A stretch of DNA of 64,000 bases from Hyphomicrobiales bacterium (GCA_900472925.1 UCJU01000002.1:239017-303016); one strand, 5' to 3'; shown: positions 36,697-46,299, counted from the first letter of the stretch. Notes: generated by a model from the sequence alone, not told the origin. Made by a program: numbers and translations.

Positions 36697-38194
36697 GATA
36701 TTCGACCATACGCGCGCGGCTGGACACCAGTTCCAGCCGGTCCTGATCCAGCAGATTGAGGCAAATGCGTTTGGTCCATGGACCATCGTTCAGCGTAAAC
36801 AGGGCGCGACCATTCCCCAACGCTTTGAGCGGCATAGACTGGCGGGTGGGACCGACGCCCATCGAGAGAATGTCACCCTCGATCACGAATTCAGCCCCCT
36901 CCTCGGATGACCAACGGCCAGACAGCGCGGAGGGAACGTCATGCTGGCCAACAGGCTTAAAGCGGCGCAGCGCGTGGCCGACCTCTCCCACCAGCGCGCC
37001 ATCTTCCCAACGTAGACGCACGGGCGATGAAGCAGAGCGGGACGAAGCCCAGCCATCGCCATCATCATAGAGCGTATCGTCAGCGTCGATGAACGTACAG
37101 CTACTTCCGTTGATTTCCAGCCACCAGGGACCGGTTTCCGTGACGTAGAGCCCATCCGGCAGGTTGGTTGTCGGCTTTGGTAGCGACAACTCCGTTAATG
37201 CGGCCATGCACTCCAACGCGATTTTGAAGCCATTCGTGTCTTCCCGGTTCGACACGACCGCAAAGCCCGTTCCGCTTTCGGGGTCGAGCATAAAATAAGT
37301 CTTGTAGCCGGGATGCGAACCCCCGTGACCGATGAACCGGCGATCGCCCAGATGCGACCAGCGCAGCCCCAGCCCGTATTCGCTCATTCGACCGTCTGCC
37401 ATGGGGCGTTCTGCGGACAGTTTGGACAAGACGCCTGTAAACTCCTGCTCTCCATTTAACAGCGCTTGAAGCCAACGAACGAGTGCCTCGGCACTTCCTG
37501 CCAGACTACCGGATGCGGAGATGTGCAGGCCTGCGGATGAGAGCTGCCAGCCGCGCTCTGACTTCCAGTAACCCGGCACAAGTCCCGCGACCGGATCGTT
37601 CCAGACATCGGGAGCTTTCAGAACAATGCCGAGGGGTTGGGCAATCCTCTCCTGCACGAAATCATCAAAGCGCAGACCCTTTCGCTCCAGCGCTGCTTCG
37701 ACCAGGCGGTAGCCGGTATTGGAATAGGACACTTCATTGCCCGGTTCGAAATTGAGCCGTTTCATGCGTGAGAGATAGTCTAGCAACGACGCTGCTTTCG
37801 TTTCCGTGTAGACCGACAGGCCAAGAAGCGAGAGGCATTCGCGGACATCCGGCAGCCCGCCGCTCATGTCGAGTGCTTGCCCCACCGTGACGTCGCAAAG
37901 CGGTGACTGCAGTTCAGCGATGTGCTTGCCCAGCGGATCATCAAACCCGATCAGATCGCTGTTTTCCAGCACCATGGCACAAAACACATGTTTCGTTACC
38001 GAAGCATAGCGCACCACGCTTTTCGGCGTAAACGGCATGTAGGTGGACAGGCTTTCAACGCCTCCTGAAGACGCAAAACGCAGGCCTGACAGGTCAAAGC
38101 CGATGACGCAACCGCCCGGTTCGTTGCCGTTCCATTGGGAAACGAAATTCTCCGCAACTTCAGATGCAGCGTTCCAGTCTTGATTATCCGTCAT
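36683..38194 (-). CDS. D-aminopeptidase (serine beta-lactamase-like, DAP family)
   Basis: A 503-aa protein from ATG 38194; 38257 is an in-frame alternative. The N-terminal ~330 residues are a penicillin-binding/beta-lactamase-like domain with catalytic SVTK (Ser65, Lys68), YSN (Tyr157) and GHGGSHPG. The remaining ~170 residues form two antiparallel-barrel domains. Length, positions and architecture match Ochrobactrum-type D-aminopeptidase (about 520 aa, three domains), which removes N-terminal D-residues such as D-Ala from peptides. Divergent from the dipeptidase gene and convergent with the aminopeptidase/transaminase operon, in a group of D-peptide genes. Confidence 0.87.
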   Translation of the reverse strand: MTDNQDWNAASEVAENFVSQWNGNEPGGCVIGFDLSGLRFASSGGVESLSTYMPFTPKSVVRYASVTKHVFCAMVLENSDLIGFDDPLGKHIAELQSPLCDVTVGQALDMSGGLPDVRECLSLLGLSVYTETKAASLLDYLSRMKRLNFEPGNEVSYSNTGYRLVEAALERKGLRFDDFVQERIAQPLGIVLKAPDVWNDPVAGLVPGYWKSERGWQLSSAGLHISASGSLAGSAEALVRWLQALLNGEQEFTGVLSKLSAERPMADGRMSEYGLGLRWSHLGDRRFIGHGGSHPGYKTYFMLDPESGTGFAVVSNREDTNGFKIALECMAALTELSLPKPTTNLPDGLYVTETGPWWLEINGSSCTFIDADDTLYDDGDGWASSRSASSPVRLRWEDGALVGEVGHALRRFKPVGQHDVPSALSGRWSSEEGAEFVIEGDILSMGVGPTRQSMPLKALGNGRALFTLNDGPWTKRICLNLLDQDRLELVSSRARMVEYRRSI

Positions 38195-38310
38195 GTTTTT
38201 TCCATTCAAATGGCCCCTGCCATACCCAAGGACCCTGTTCAGCTCTTGCGTTTGCACCTATCTGACGCTTACAGCAATGCCCTTTCAGACCTTCGGAAAG
38301 CGACCAACAT

Positions 38311-39348
38311 ATGACCAGCCCCAATGCCGTGCCCGTATTCGATGGACATAATGACGTTCTGTTGCGTCTGAAACTTTCCGGAAATCCCGCGCCGGAGACA
38401 CAGTTCATCGAGGGCGGCACCGTTGGGCATATCGATCTGCCAAAAGCCAAAGAAGGCGGATTGGCGGGCGGTCTGTGTGCTATTTTCGTTCCCTCGCCAT
38501 CCGGTTTCGACACGGACCGCAACTTTATGCCCCCAAGCCAGCTTGACGCGCTGGCCACCACACTCGGCATGGCCGGCCTGCTGTTTCGCATCGAGGCGGC
38601 ATCTGGCAACCAACTCAAGGTCTGCCGCAGCGCGTCCGATATTCGTGAGGCGATGGCAAAGGGTGCCTTCGCCTCTGTTTTGCATATCGAGGGCGTGGAA
38701 GCTTTCGATGCTGATCTGGACGCGCTCTATGTCTTGCATCAGGCGGGACTTCGCACATTGGGGCCGGTCTGGAGCCGCCCCAACATATTCGCTCATGGTG
38801 TTCCGTTCCGCTTCCCTTCGACACCGGATATCGGCCCCGGACTGACGGAGGCTGGGCAGCGACTGGTGAAAACCTGCAATGATCTCAAGATCATGGTCGA
38901 TCTGTCGCACATGAACGAGCAGGGCTTCTGGGATATCGCCAAAATCTCCAAAGCGCCGCTGGTCGCATCCCATTCCAATGCGCACACGCTGTGCAATCAC
39001 AGCCGCAACCTCACGGACCGGCAGCTGGACGCCATTCGCGATACCGGCGGGCTTGCGGGCATCAATTTCGGTGTACTGTTCGTGCGGCAGGACGGCGTCA
39101 AGAACCCCGATACAGAGCTCGGTGAACTGGTTCGCCATGTCGACTACATGGTTGAGCGCATGGGAATCGATCACGTCGCGCTGGGGTCGGACTTCGATGG
39201 CACGACAATTCCCGCAGCCATGAAGGATGCGTCCGATCTGCAATTGCTTGTCGATGCCCTGCGTGATGCTGGCTACGACAGCGAATCACTTGAAAAGATT
39301 TGCCACGGCAACTGGATCAGAACACTGGAAGCAACATGGGGCGCGTGA
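38311..39348 (+). CDS. Membrane-dipeptidase-family (M19) zinc dipeptidase
   Basis: A 345-aa peptidase M19 (renal dipeptidase family). Metal ligands are visible: FDGHNDVLLR (His and Asp), the bridging Glu in VLHIEGVEAF, ASHSNAHTLCNHSRN and GSDFDGT. There is no signal peptide, so it acts in the cytoplasm. Family members cleave dipeptides with a D-residue at the C-terminal position, which fits the adjacent D-aminopeptidase and D-amino acid transaminase. A 116-bp divergent promoter region separates it from the D-aminopeptidase gene. Confidence 0.9.
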   Translation: MTSPNAVPVFDGHNDVLLRLKLSGNPAPETQFIEGGTVGHIDLPKAKEGGLAGGLCAIFVPSPSGFDTDRNFMPPSQLDALATTLGMAGLLFRIEAASGNQLKVCRSASDIREAMAKGAFASVLHIEGVEAFDADLDALYVLHQAGLRTLGPVWSRPNIFAHGVPFRFPSTPDIGPGLTEAGQRLVKTCNDLKIMVDLSHMNEQGFWDIAKISKAPLVASHSNAHTLCNHSRNLTDRQLDAIRDTGGLAGINFGVLFVRQDGVKNPDTELGELVRHVDYMVERMGIDHVALGSDFDGTTIPAAMKDASDLQLLVDALRDAGYDSESLEKICHGNWIRTLEATWGA

Positions 39349-39569
39349 CGCACGCCTGAAAATGTCTCGCTAACAGCCGCCAGCCAGCTAATTTCATCTG
39401 GATGGCAGACCACAACGCACCGCGCCAATACTGGATGGTGCTTAGTTATGCTGTTCCTCCGAAGAATTTATAAAATAAAAATCAAATCTTCGTATTTGTG
39501 AAAACACAACGAACTAGCGTCACAATGCTGTGGTTCGCCAGGACGCAATCTGATCTTGTGGAAGAGCAT

Positions 39570-42170
39570 ATGACAGAGAAGACCGAAGTAGCACAGATTG
39601 AAGAGGCCGAAGCCGGTCTAGAAGGTTTTTTTGAGCGGTACAGGCCGCATCTCACATCGATCGCCGTGACGGTCGTCTTCGTGATCATGACCTTCACCAT
39701 CTACAAGCTGACATCAGAGGTCCGTTACGACGAGATCGTGGATGCCCTTGCGGACACCAGCTGGAAGGCGGCAGCGCTTGCGATCCTGTTCACCGGCCTA
39801 AGCTTTGCAGCCTTGATCTGTTATGATCTGAACGCCATCGAATATATTGGCAAGAAGCTGCCGACCCCTTCCGTTATCGCTACCGCATTCATTGCCTACG
39901 CGGTTGGCAACACCGCCGGTTTCGGGCCTTTGAGTGGCGGCGCCATCCGCTTTCGCGCTTACTCCCGCCTGGGACTTACCCCCTCGGATATCGCTCGAAT
40001 CATTGCCTTCGTAACGCTCTCGTTCGGTCTCGGGCTGCTTGCCGTCAGTGCTTTGTCCACGTTGATCGTGGCTCCACGCATCGCGACCATCATCAACGTC
40101 GATCCGACATGGTTGCGTGGCGCAGCACTCGTTGTCATCTGCATCATGGCCACGTTGATGTATCTGGGGCGAAACAACCGGGTCATCCAGATCAAACGCC
40201 TGAAATTGCGCCTGCCGGATAGCCGGACATCATCGCAGCAGTTTCTCGTCTCGGCGCTCGATATCGCGGCCTCCGCATCGGTTCTCTACGTGCTGCTGCC
40301 GGAAACCAATGTCGGCTGGCCGAGCTTCTTTGCCATCTACGCAACCGCCGTCGGCCTTGGCGTTCTCAGCCACGTGCCTGCCGGTCTCGGCGTTTTCGAA
40401 ACGGTGATGGTTGCCGGTCTTGGCAACGCGATCAGCCTGGATCAGCTGCTCGGTGGTCTCGTCCTCTACCGGATGATCTACCATGTGTTTCCGCTTCTGG
40501 TTGCCATCATCCTGATGCTCGCCACAGAGATGAAGCAATTCGCCTCCAAGCCGGTCATGGCAGATATCGGTCATCTTGCCGGGCGGCTGGCGCCGTCTCT
40601 GCTCTCGGCCTATGCGCTCATTCTCGGCACCATGCTCATTTTCTCGAGCGTGACGCCGACGCCGGATAGCAACCTGGACTTCCTTTCCGGCTTCGTGCCG
40701 CTGCCGATTATCGAAGCGGCACATTTTCTCTCCAGTATTCTCGGCCTCGTTCTGGTCGTTGCATCCCGTGGCTTGAGCCAGCGGCTCGATGGCGCATGGT
40801 GGGTCGCACTCGTTGCAGCAGCAGGCGGTCTGTTCCTGTCGCTGATCAAGGCCATCGCCGTCTTCGAAGCGATATTCCTTGGGATCTTTATCGTCGCGCT
40901 GTTCTTCAATGTTCGCAGCTTCACCCGCCATGCCTCACTTTTGCGACAGGCGCTGGGACCGACATGGCTTGCTGCCATGGCCGTCATCGTCGCAGGTGCG
41001 GCAACAATCCTGTTCTTCGTCTATCGCGATACCGATTACAGTCAGACACTGTGGTGGCAGTTCGAGTTCTCGGAAGAAGCACCGCGCAGCTTGCGAGCGC
41101 TTCTCGGCCTCGTTCTCGCCTCCTCCACAGTGGCGATCTTCAGCCTGTTGCGGCCCGTGATGTACCGCCCTGAAGAAATCCATCCTGAAGATATCGAAAA
41201 AGCCACTGAAATCGTCAAGAAGCAGGACGTCGCGGACGCTAATCTTGTCCGCATGGGTGACAAGCACGTCATGCTGTCGGAAAGCGGCAATGCCTTCATC
41301 ATGTATGGTATTCGCGGGCGCTCCTGGATTGCACTCGCCGATCCCGTGGGCGACGAAAACGATTTCGCCGATCTCGTCTGGCAATTCGTCGAGACGGCTC
41401 GTTCTTCCGGCGGAAGAGCTGTGTTCTATCAGATATCGCCTGCCATTCTCACCCACTGCACCGATGCGGGCCTACGAGCCTTCAAGCTGGGTGAACTGGC
41501 CATGGTCGATCTCACGCGTTTTGAGCTGAAGGGTGGCAAGCTTGCCAACCTGCGGCAATCGCTCAGCCGTGGCGCACGAGACGGGCTGACGTTTTCGGTC
41601 GTAGATACGCCGCAAGTTCCTGATATCTATGAGGATATCAAGCGAGTTTCGGATTCTTGGCTTGAACATCACAACACGCGCGAAAAGACTTTTTCGCTCG
41701 GCTCTTTCGAGAAGGACTACATTCTCTCGCAGCCTGTCGCCGTGTTGTACAAGGATGGGCAGGTCACCGCCTTTGCCAATCTGCTGATGACCGAAACGAA
41801 AAAAGAAGTCACCGTCGATCTCATGCGATTCTCACCGGATGCGCCGCGCGGTGCCATGGACTTCTTGTTTGTAAGCATCATTGAATATATGCGCGATCAG
41901 GGTTACTCCTATTTCAATCTCGGCATGGCACCGCTTTCGGGCATGTCGAAACGCGAAGCTGCTCCTGTCTGGGACCGGATCGGCGGGACATTATTCGAAC
42001 ACGGTGAGCGTTTTTATAACTTCAAAGGGTTGAGAGCCTTCAAATCGAAGTTTCACCCGAAGTGGGAACCACGCTATGTCGCGGTTTCCAACGGTACCAG
42101 TGCCGCGTTGGCGCTAATGGATGCAACCGTTCTCATCAGCGGTGGCGTCAGAGGAGTGATTGGTAAATGA
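39570..42170 (+). CDS. lpiA: Lysyl-phosphatidylglycerol synthase LpiA (MprF family)
   Basis: An 866-aa protein from ATG 39570 (GGAAG upstream; 39498 would add an unlikely leader). A long N-terminal membrane domain with roughly 12-14 hydrophobic segments (about 30-530, flippase-type) is followed by a cytosolic GNAT-like aminoacyltransferase domain (about 555-850; KHVMLSESGNAFIMYGIRGRSWIALADPVG). It transfers lysine from Lys-tRNA to phosphatidylglycerol, lowering surface negative charge and aiding growth at acid pH. Its stop overlaps the acvB start by 4 bp (ATGA). Confidence 0.95.
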   Translation: MTEKTEVAQIEEAEAGLEGFFERYRPHLTSIAVTVVFVIMTFTIYKLTSEVRYDEIVDALADTSWKAAALAILFTGLSFAALICYDLNAIEYIGKKLPTPSVIATAFIAYAVGNTAGFGPLSGGAIRFRAYSRLGLTPSDIARIIAFVTLSFGLGLLAVSALSTLIVAPRIATIINVDPTWLRGAALVVICIMATLMYLGRNNRVIQIKRLKLRLPDSRTSSQQFLVSALDIAASASVLYVLLPETNVGWPSFFAIYATAVGLGVLSHVPAGLGVFETVMVAGLGNAISLDQLLGGLVLYRMIYHVFPLLVAIILMLATEMKQFASKPVMADIGHLAGRLAPSLLSAYALILGTMLIFSSVTPTPDSNLDFLSGFVPLPIIEAAHFLSSILGLVLVVASRGLSQRLDGAWWVALVAAAGGLFLSLIKAIAVFEAIFLGIFIVALFFNVRSFTRHASLLRQALGPTWLAAMAVIVAGAATILFFVYRDTDYSQTLWWQFEFSEEAPRSLRALLGLVLASSTVAIFSLLRPVMYRPEEIHPEDIEKATEIVKKQDVADANLVRMGDKHVMLSESGNAFIMYGIRGRSWIALADPVGDENDFADLVWQFVETARSSGGRAVFYQISPAILTHCTDAGLRAFKLGELAMVDLTRFELKGGKLANLRQSLSRGARDGLTFSVVDTPQVPDIYEDIKRVSDSWLEHHNTREKTFSLGSFEKDYILSQPVAVLYKDGQVTAFANLLMTETKKEVTVDLMRFSPDAPRGAMDFLFVSIIEYMRDQGYSYFNLGMAPLSGMSKREAAPVWDRIGGTLFEHGERFYNFKGLRAFKSKFHPKWEPRYVAVSNGTSAALALMDATVLISGGVRGVIGK

Positions 42171-43537
42171 CAGGCCTGAAATATCTGAAAGCCGCGTTGA
42201 TAGCAGCGACACTCTCCATACCGTTTCATGTGTCGGCAGAAGACGCCAAAGGCTTTGAGACAGGCATGATCCCGCCCGATCACATCATGTTGCCGGATGG
42301 CGACGTCAACGCCAACATCTTCCTCATATCCGGGCCAAGCGGCTGGGGCGAGGCAGAGCAGACAGAAGCCGATGCACTGGTAGAAAAAGGCGCCGCCGTC
42401 GTCGGCATCGATTTCCCGAAATATATCGAAGCTCTCAAGGCCGATGACGACGAATGCATCTACATGATCTCGGACATCGAAGAACTTGCGCAGGAAATAC
42501 AGCGCAAGGCGGGTGTGTCCAACTATCGACCACCCATTATTGCCGGTATCGGTGACGGTGCAACATTGGCACTGGCGATGATCGCGCAGAGCCCGGCAGC
42601 AACGGTTGGTGAGGCTGTCGCAGTCGATCCTGTCGCGAGCGTCCCATTGGCGGACAAAATACTCTGCACGCCGGCCACCAAGGAAAAGGATGGCGACCGC
42701 ACGATCTATGGTCTGACCGATGGTCCCTTGCCGGCCCCTGTCAGCGTGGTCTTCACGCCGAAGGCAGATGCCAAGGGCCGGGCCCATGTCGAAGACCTCC
42801 TGAAATCTCACGCCGACATCGACGTGAAGGATGTGACGGATGATGCCCAGGCAGCACTTGCACAGACCCTGCAGGACCGTATCGATGCCGCCGGAAACGG
42901 TGACAACCCGCTGGGTCTGCCACTGACCGTTCTGGAAGCCAAGCCAGCAATGGATACGATGGCGATCATCTATTCCGGTGACGGCGGTTGGCGGGATCTG
43001 GACAAGGATGTCGGTAGCTTCCTTCAACAGGAAGGCGTTCCCACGATCGGCGTCGATTCGCTGCGCTACTTCTGGTCCGAGAAAAAACCCGAGGAAATCG
43101 CTAGCGACCTTTCACGCATCATCGAGACCTATCGCAAGGAGTGGAAGGTCAAGAATGTCATGCTGATTGGTTATTCCTTTGGTGCCGACGTTCTGCCCGT
43201 GACCTACAATCTTTTGCCCGATAAGGACAAAAGCCGCATCGTTCAGATGAGTTTGTTGTCACTGTCCAACGAAGTGTCCTATGAAATCTCGGTCGGCGGT
43301 TGGCTCGGCGTCTCCGGCTCAGGCACGGAAGACCCGGTCAAGGACCTTGAAAAGATCAATCCAAAAATCGTTCAGTGCGTCTACGGCACCGATGATGAGG
43401 ACGCCGCCTGCCCCGCGCTGAAAGACAAGGGCGCAGAAATCATTGGCATCGATGGCGGTCATCACTTCGATGAGGATTACGAATCACTGACAAAACGGAT
43501 CGTCGCCTCCCTCAAAAAGCGTCTGCAACAACCATAA
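42167..43537 (+). CDS. acvB: AcvB (VirJ-like) periplasmic lysyl-phosphatidylglycerol hydrolase
   Basis: A 456-aa protein with an N-terminal signal peptide (LKYLKAALIAATLSIPFHVSA). The C-terminal half is the VirJ domain: AIIYSGDGGWRDLDKDVGSF and MLIGYSFGADVLP with catalytic Ser337 of a GxSxG motif, plus a late His in GIDGGHHFD. In Agrobacterium, AcvB hydrolyses the lysyl-PG made by LpiA and is needed for T-DNA transfer; virJ on some Ti plasmids substitutes. The overlapping lpiA-acvB order couples lipid synthesis with its breakdown. Confidence 0.95.
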   Translation: MTGLKYLKAALIAATLSIPFHVSAEDAKGFETGMIPPDHIMLPDGDVNANIFLISGPSGWGEAEQTEADALVEKGAAVVGIDFPKYIEALKADDDECIYMISDIEELAQEIQRKAGVSNYRPPIIAGIGDGATLALAMIAQSPAATVGEAVAVDPVASVPLADKILCTPATKEKDGDRTIYGLTDGPLPAPVSVVFTPKADAKGRAHVEDLLKSHADIDVKDVTDDAQAALAQTLQDRIDAAGNGDNPLGLPLTVLEAKPAMDTMAIIYSGDGGWRDLDKDVGSFLQQEGVPTIGVDSLRYFWSEKKPEEIASDLSRIIETYRKEWKVKNVMLIGYSFGADVLPVTYNLLPDKDKSRIVQMSLLSLSNEVSYEISVGGWLGVSGSGTEDPVKDLEKINPKIVQCVYGTDDEDAACPALKDKGAEIIGIDGGHHFDEDYESLTKRIVASLKKRLQQP

Positions 43538-43566
43538 CGCCAGACGAAATTCGCTGTCGACATATT

Positions 43567-43592
43567 GAATACAGCCGCTCAACTCTGTATTC
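43567..43592. repeat. Perfect 8-bp inverted repeat upstream of the M24 peptidase gene
   Basis: GAATACAG (43567-43574) and CTGTATTC (43585-43592) are exact inverted repeats with a 10-nt spacer, 31 bp before the next start codon. The size and spacing suit a dimeric repressor operator; a terminator for lpiA-acvB is less likely as no U-run follows. Confidence 0.5.
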
Positions 43593-43623
43593 CGTTGTCA
43601 TCTTGTCAGCGAAAGATCGACCT

Positions 43624-44766
43624 ATGCTTTTCGGCACCAAGCCAGCCTTCATCGATGACGCCGAGCGGCTGCAAAGAATAAAGCGGCTGCGTGCGAAAAT
43701 GGAGCAACAGGACATTGCCGCCTTACTGCTCGGCTCGACGGAAAGCCTGCGTTATTTCACAGGCCTCGTCTGGCATCAGAGCGAGCGCTTGCTGGGCGCG
43801 GTCATCACGCCGACATCTCTGCATTACATCGTTCCCGGATTCGAAAAGAGCCGGGTCGATACGCTGCCGCATATCGATGGTGAGGTGCATATCTGGCAGG
43901 AAGAGCAGCACCCCTCAACTCTCGTGGGCACGCTCGTCGGGCGCCAGGGTCGGGTTGCGCTGGATGAAGGGCTGCCACTTTTTGTCTACCACAGCCTCGT
44001 CAGAGAGCTTGGACAGGACCGGCTGATTGACGGCGGTCCACTCGTCAGCGGTTTGCGCATCCACAAATCGCCCTCTGAAATCGCCATCATCCAGTACGCC
44101 ATGGATTTGACGCTGGAAGTCCAAAAACGGGCGCACGGACTAATGAAGCCAGGCATCCGCGCGTCGGAGGTCGTTCGCTTTATCGATGAGCAACATCTAG
44201 AGCTTGGCGGTGAAGGCGGCTCGTCTTTCTGCATCGTATCTTTCGGCGCAGCCACATCTCTCCCGCACGGCGCAGACGGCGACCAGGTCTTGCAAGAAGG
44301 CGACGTCATTCTGGTGGATACCGGCACCCGGATCGATGGCTACCACTCCGATATCACCCGGACCTATGTTCTCGACCAACCGTCCAGCGATTTCGCGCAG
44401 GCCTGGGCGATTGAGCGGCAGGCGCAGCAAGCTGTCTTCGATGCCGCAAAGCTTGGTGCACCATGCAGCAAACTGGATGACGCCGCACGCGGCGTTATGG
44501 TGAAGCACGGTTTAGGCCCTGATTATGCTCTGCCCGGACTGCCGCACAGAGCAGGTCACGGCCTTGGGCTTGAAATCCACGAGCAGCCCTATATCGTCCG
44601 TGGAAATTCTCTTTTACTGGCAGAAGGCATGTGCTTCTCCAACGAACCCATGCTGGTCTATCCTGACCGTTTCGGAATTCGTCTGGAAGACCACATCTAT
44701 ATGAGTGCCGATGGCGCAAACTGGTTCACCCGGCCCGCCAAATCACCAACAGAACCTTTTTCCTGA
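43624..44766 (+). CDS. M24-family (Xaa-Pro/creatinase-like) metallopeptidase
   Basis: About 380 aa from ATG 43624; a TTG at 43603 is possible. An N-terminal creatinase-type domain (about 10-150; LRYFTGLVWHQSERLLG) is followed by the pita-bread metallopeptidase domain with metal ligands in ILVDTGTRIDGYHSDITRTY (two Asp), PHRAGHGLGLEIHE (His) and the two late Glu (SNEPMLVY, RLEDHIY). It probably removes residues ahead of proline, or acts as a related amidinohydrolase; the peptidase role is favoured because all five metal ligands are kept. Alone between acvB and telA. Confidence 0.88.
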   Translation: MLFGTKPAFIDDAERLQRIKRLRAKMEQQDIAALLLGSTESLRYFTGLVWHQSERLLGAVITPTSLHYIVPGFEKSRVDTLPHIDGEVHIWQEEQHPSTLVGTLVGRQGRVALDEGLPLFVYHSLVRELGQDRLIDGGPLVSGLRIHKSPSEIAIIQYAMDLTLEVQKRAHGLMKPGIRASEVVRFIDEQHLELGGEGGSSFCIVSFGAATSLPHGADGDQVLQEGDVILVDTGTRIDGYHSDITRTYVLDQPSSDFAQAWAIERQAQQAVFDAAKLGAPCSKLDDAARGVMVKHGLGPDYALPGLPHRAGHGLGLEIHEQPYIVRGNSLLLAEGMCFSNEPMLVYPDRFGIRLEDHIYMSADGANWFTRPAKSPTEPFS

Positions 44767-44843
44767 AAACCGAATACATTTGTAAGATATATAGCGGATA
44801 AAATATACTTTTCTGAGCGCGAATCATATCCTTGGAGCTGACA

Positions 44844-46184
44844 ATGTCCGTTGCCGAAAAAAGAAAAACAAAAACACCTATTCTGGTGGAGCGGATTGCA
44901 GATTTTATCGAAAAAATAAAAGCGACGAAGAAGCCGGATGGCACATTCGACACAAAGAAAATCAGCGCTTTGTGGAACGAGGAAGTGCGCTTTCATTTTG
45001 ACAATGGCAGGACGGAAAAGACGCTTGAACTCTACATTGTAAAATATAGATATGCACTCAAGGACGCCTTCGGCCCCAAGACGACACCGCTCGCCATCTG
45101 CAACATGAAAAAACTGCGCGAGCGGTTGGATACCTATATCAAGACCACCGATTATTCCGTGAAAGGTGTTGCCAGTTCAATCGAAGAAAAGCTGGAGCGG
45201 GCAGGATATAACGCCGCAGGCCGTAAACCCCGCTTTCTGCTGCGGGTATCAGAATTTATTTCAGCCACCAATGGTCTCACCACCAAGCCTGAAATGCAGG
45301 CGCTCTGGGATGCCGAGATGGCATCCATGGGAGACAAGGCCCAGGCCACTGTGATTTCCTATATTACCAAATATCGGAACGCGTTGCGTGAGGCGTTTGG
45401 CGATGATCATCCCATGCTGCGCATCGCCGCAGGGACACCGCAGCTTTACGACGAAGCGCGCAAGATCAAGATGGCGAAAATCGCCAACAAGCATGGGTCG
45501 CTGATAACGTTTGAAAACCATGCCGAGGTCATGCGGCGGTGTCGCAGGTACCTGCTATCATCTGACATCATGACCGTTGCCATCGGATTGATGGGCACCA
45601 CGGGGCGACGACCCTATGAAATCTTCACCCAGGCGGAACTCACGCCGGCGGCTTACGGCAAAGGCGTTTCGAAATGGAGCGTGCTGTTCAACGGCCAAGC
45701 CAAGACGAAACAGGGCGAAGGTACGAAATTTGGCGTGACCTATGAAATTCCGGTGCTGGAACAGTCAAAGATCGTACTCGATGCCTACAGGCGTCTGCGT
45801 GAGAGCAGCGACGGCAAGCTGTGGTTGGGTTTAAGCGTGGACGACTTTACGTCTGAGGTGCGTTTGCCATTGCGTGATGCCGTTATCTCCAAATTCGAGG
45901 ATATCTGGCCGAAGGAAGAACCACCAAAGCCCTATGGCTTGCGGCATCTCTACGCTGAAATCGCCTTCCGCAATTTCGCGCCATCCAGCGTCACCAAGAA
46001 CAGCTACTTCGCCGCCATTCTCGGGCATAACAACAACGATCTCGAAACGTCGCTATCCTACATGACCTACACATTTCCAGAGGATGCGGCTGCATCGAAG
46101 GCCCGGGCAGAAAAGGTGGCTGACCGCACCATCCGGCAGATGATCGAGGTGAACAGAATTCCGGGTATGCCGCAGACACAATGA
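44844..46184 (+). CDS. telA: Protelomerase TelA (hairpin telomere resolvase)
   Basis: A 446-aa protein from ATG 44844 (GGAG 6 nt upstream; a TTG at 44832 is an unlikely alternative). It matches Agrobacterium TelA throughout: RKTKTP at the N-terminus, NGRTEKTLELYI, TPLAICNMKKLRERL, GKGVSKWS. The tyrosine-recombinase-like active site is intact: Arg255/256 in TGRRPYE, Lys287 in AKTKQGEG, Arg367 in PYGLRHLYAE, His395 in ILGHNNND and nucleophile Tyr406 in SLSYMTY, one residue offset from Tyr405 recalled for strain C58. It cuts and rejoins replicated telomeres into covalently closed hairpins, so the host should carry a linear replicon. No telomere target palindrome was seen beside it. Confidence 0.96.
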   Translation: MSVAEKRKTKTPILVERIADFIEKIKATKKPDGTFDTKKISALWNEEVRFHFDNGRTEKTLELYIVKYRYALKDAFGPKTTPLAICNMKKLRERLDTYIKTTDYSVKGVASSIEEKLERAGYNAAGRKPRFLLRVSEFISATNGLTTKPEMQALWDAEMASMGDKAQATVISYITKYRNALREAFGDDHPMLRIAAGTPQLYDEARKIKMAKIANKHGSLITFENHAEVMRRCRRYLLSSDIMTVAIGLMGTTGRRPYEIFTQAELTPAAYGKGVSKWSVLFNGQAKTKQGEGTKFGVTYEIPVLEQSKIVLDAYRRLRESSDGKLWLGLSVDDFTSEVRLPLRDAVISKFEDIWPKEEPPKPYGLRHLYAEIAFRNFAPSSVTKNSYFAAILGHNNNDLETSLSYMTYTFPEDAAASKARAEKVADRTIRQMIEVNRIPGMPQTQ

Positions 46185-46299
46185 CCACCTCGGTGATCCG
46201 TCAACCCTGAGGAGATGGGTGGGTTCACAGCGTGCGTCCGTGGCTTGTCGATGTGCAATCGCCGCCGCTTGACAGGCATGAAACGGCGCACTAGCAAGA

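Noticed and set aside
44844-46184. Phage integrase or mobile-element recombinase
   Set aside because: Tyrosine-recombinase-like motifs are present, but the full sequence matches protelomerase TelA, and no attachment sites, tRNA or phage genes are nearby.
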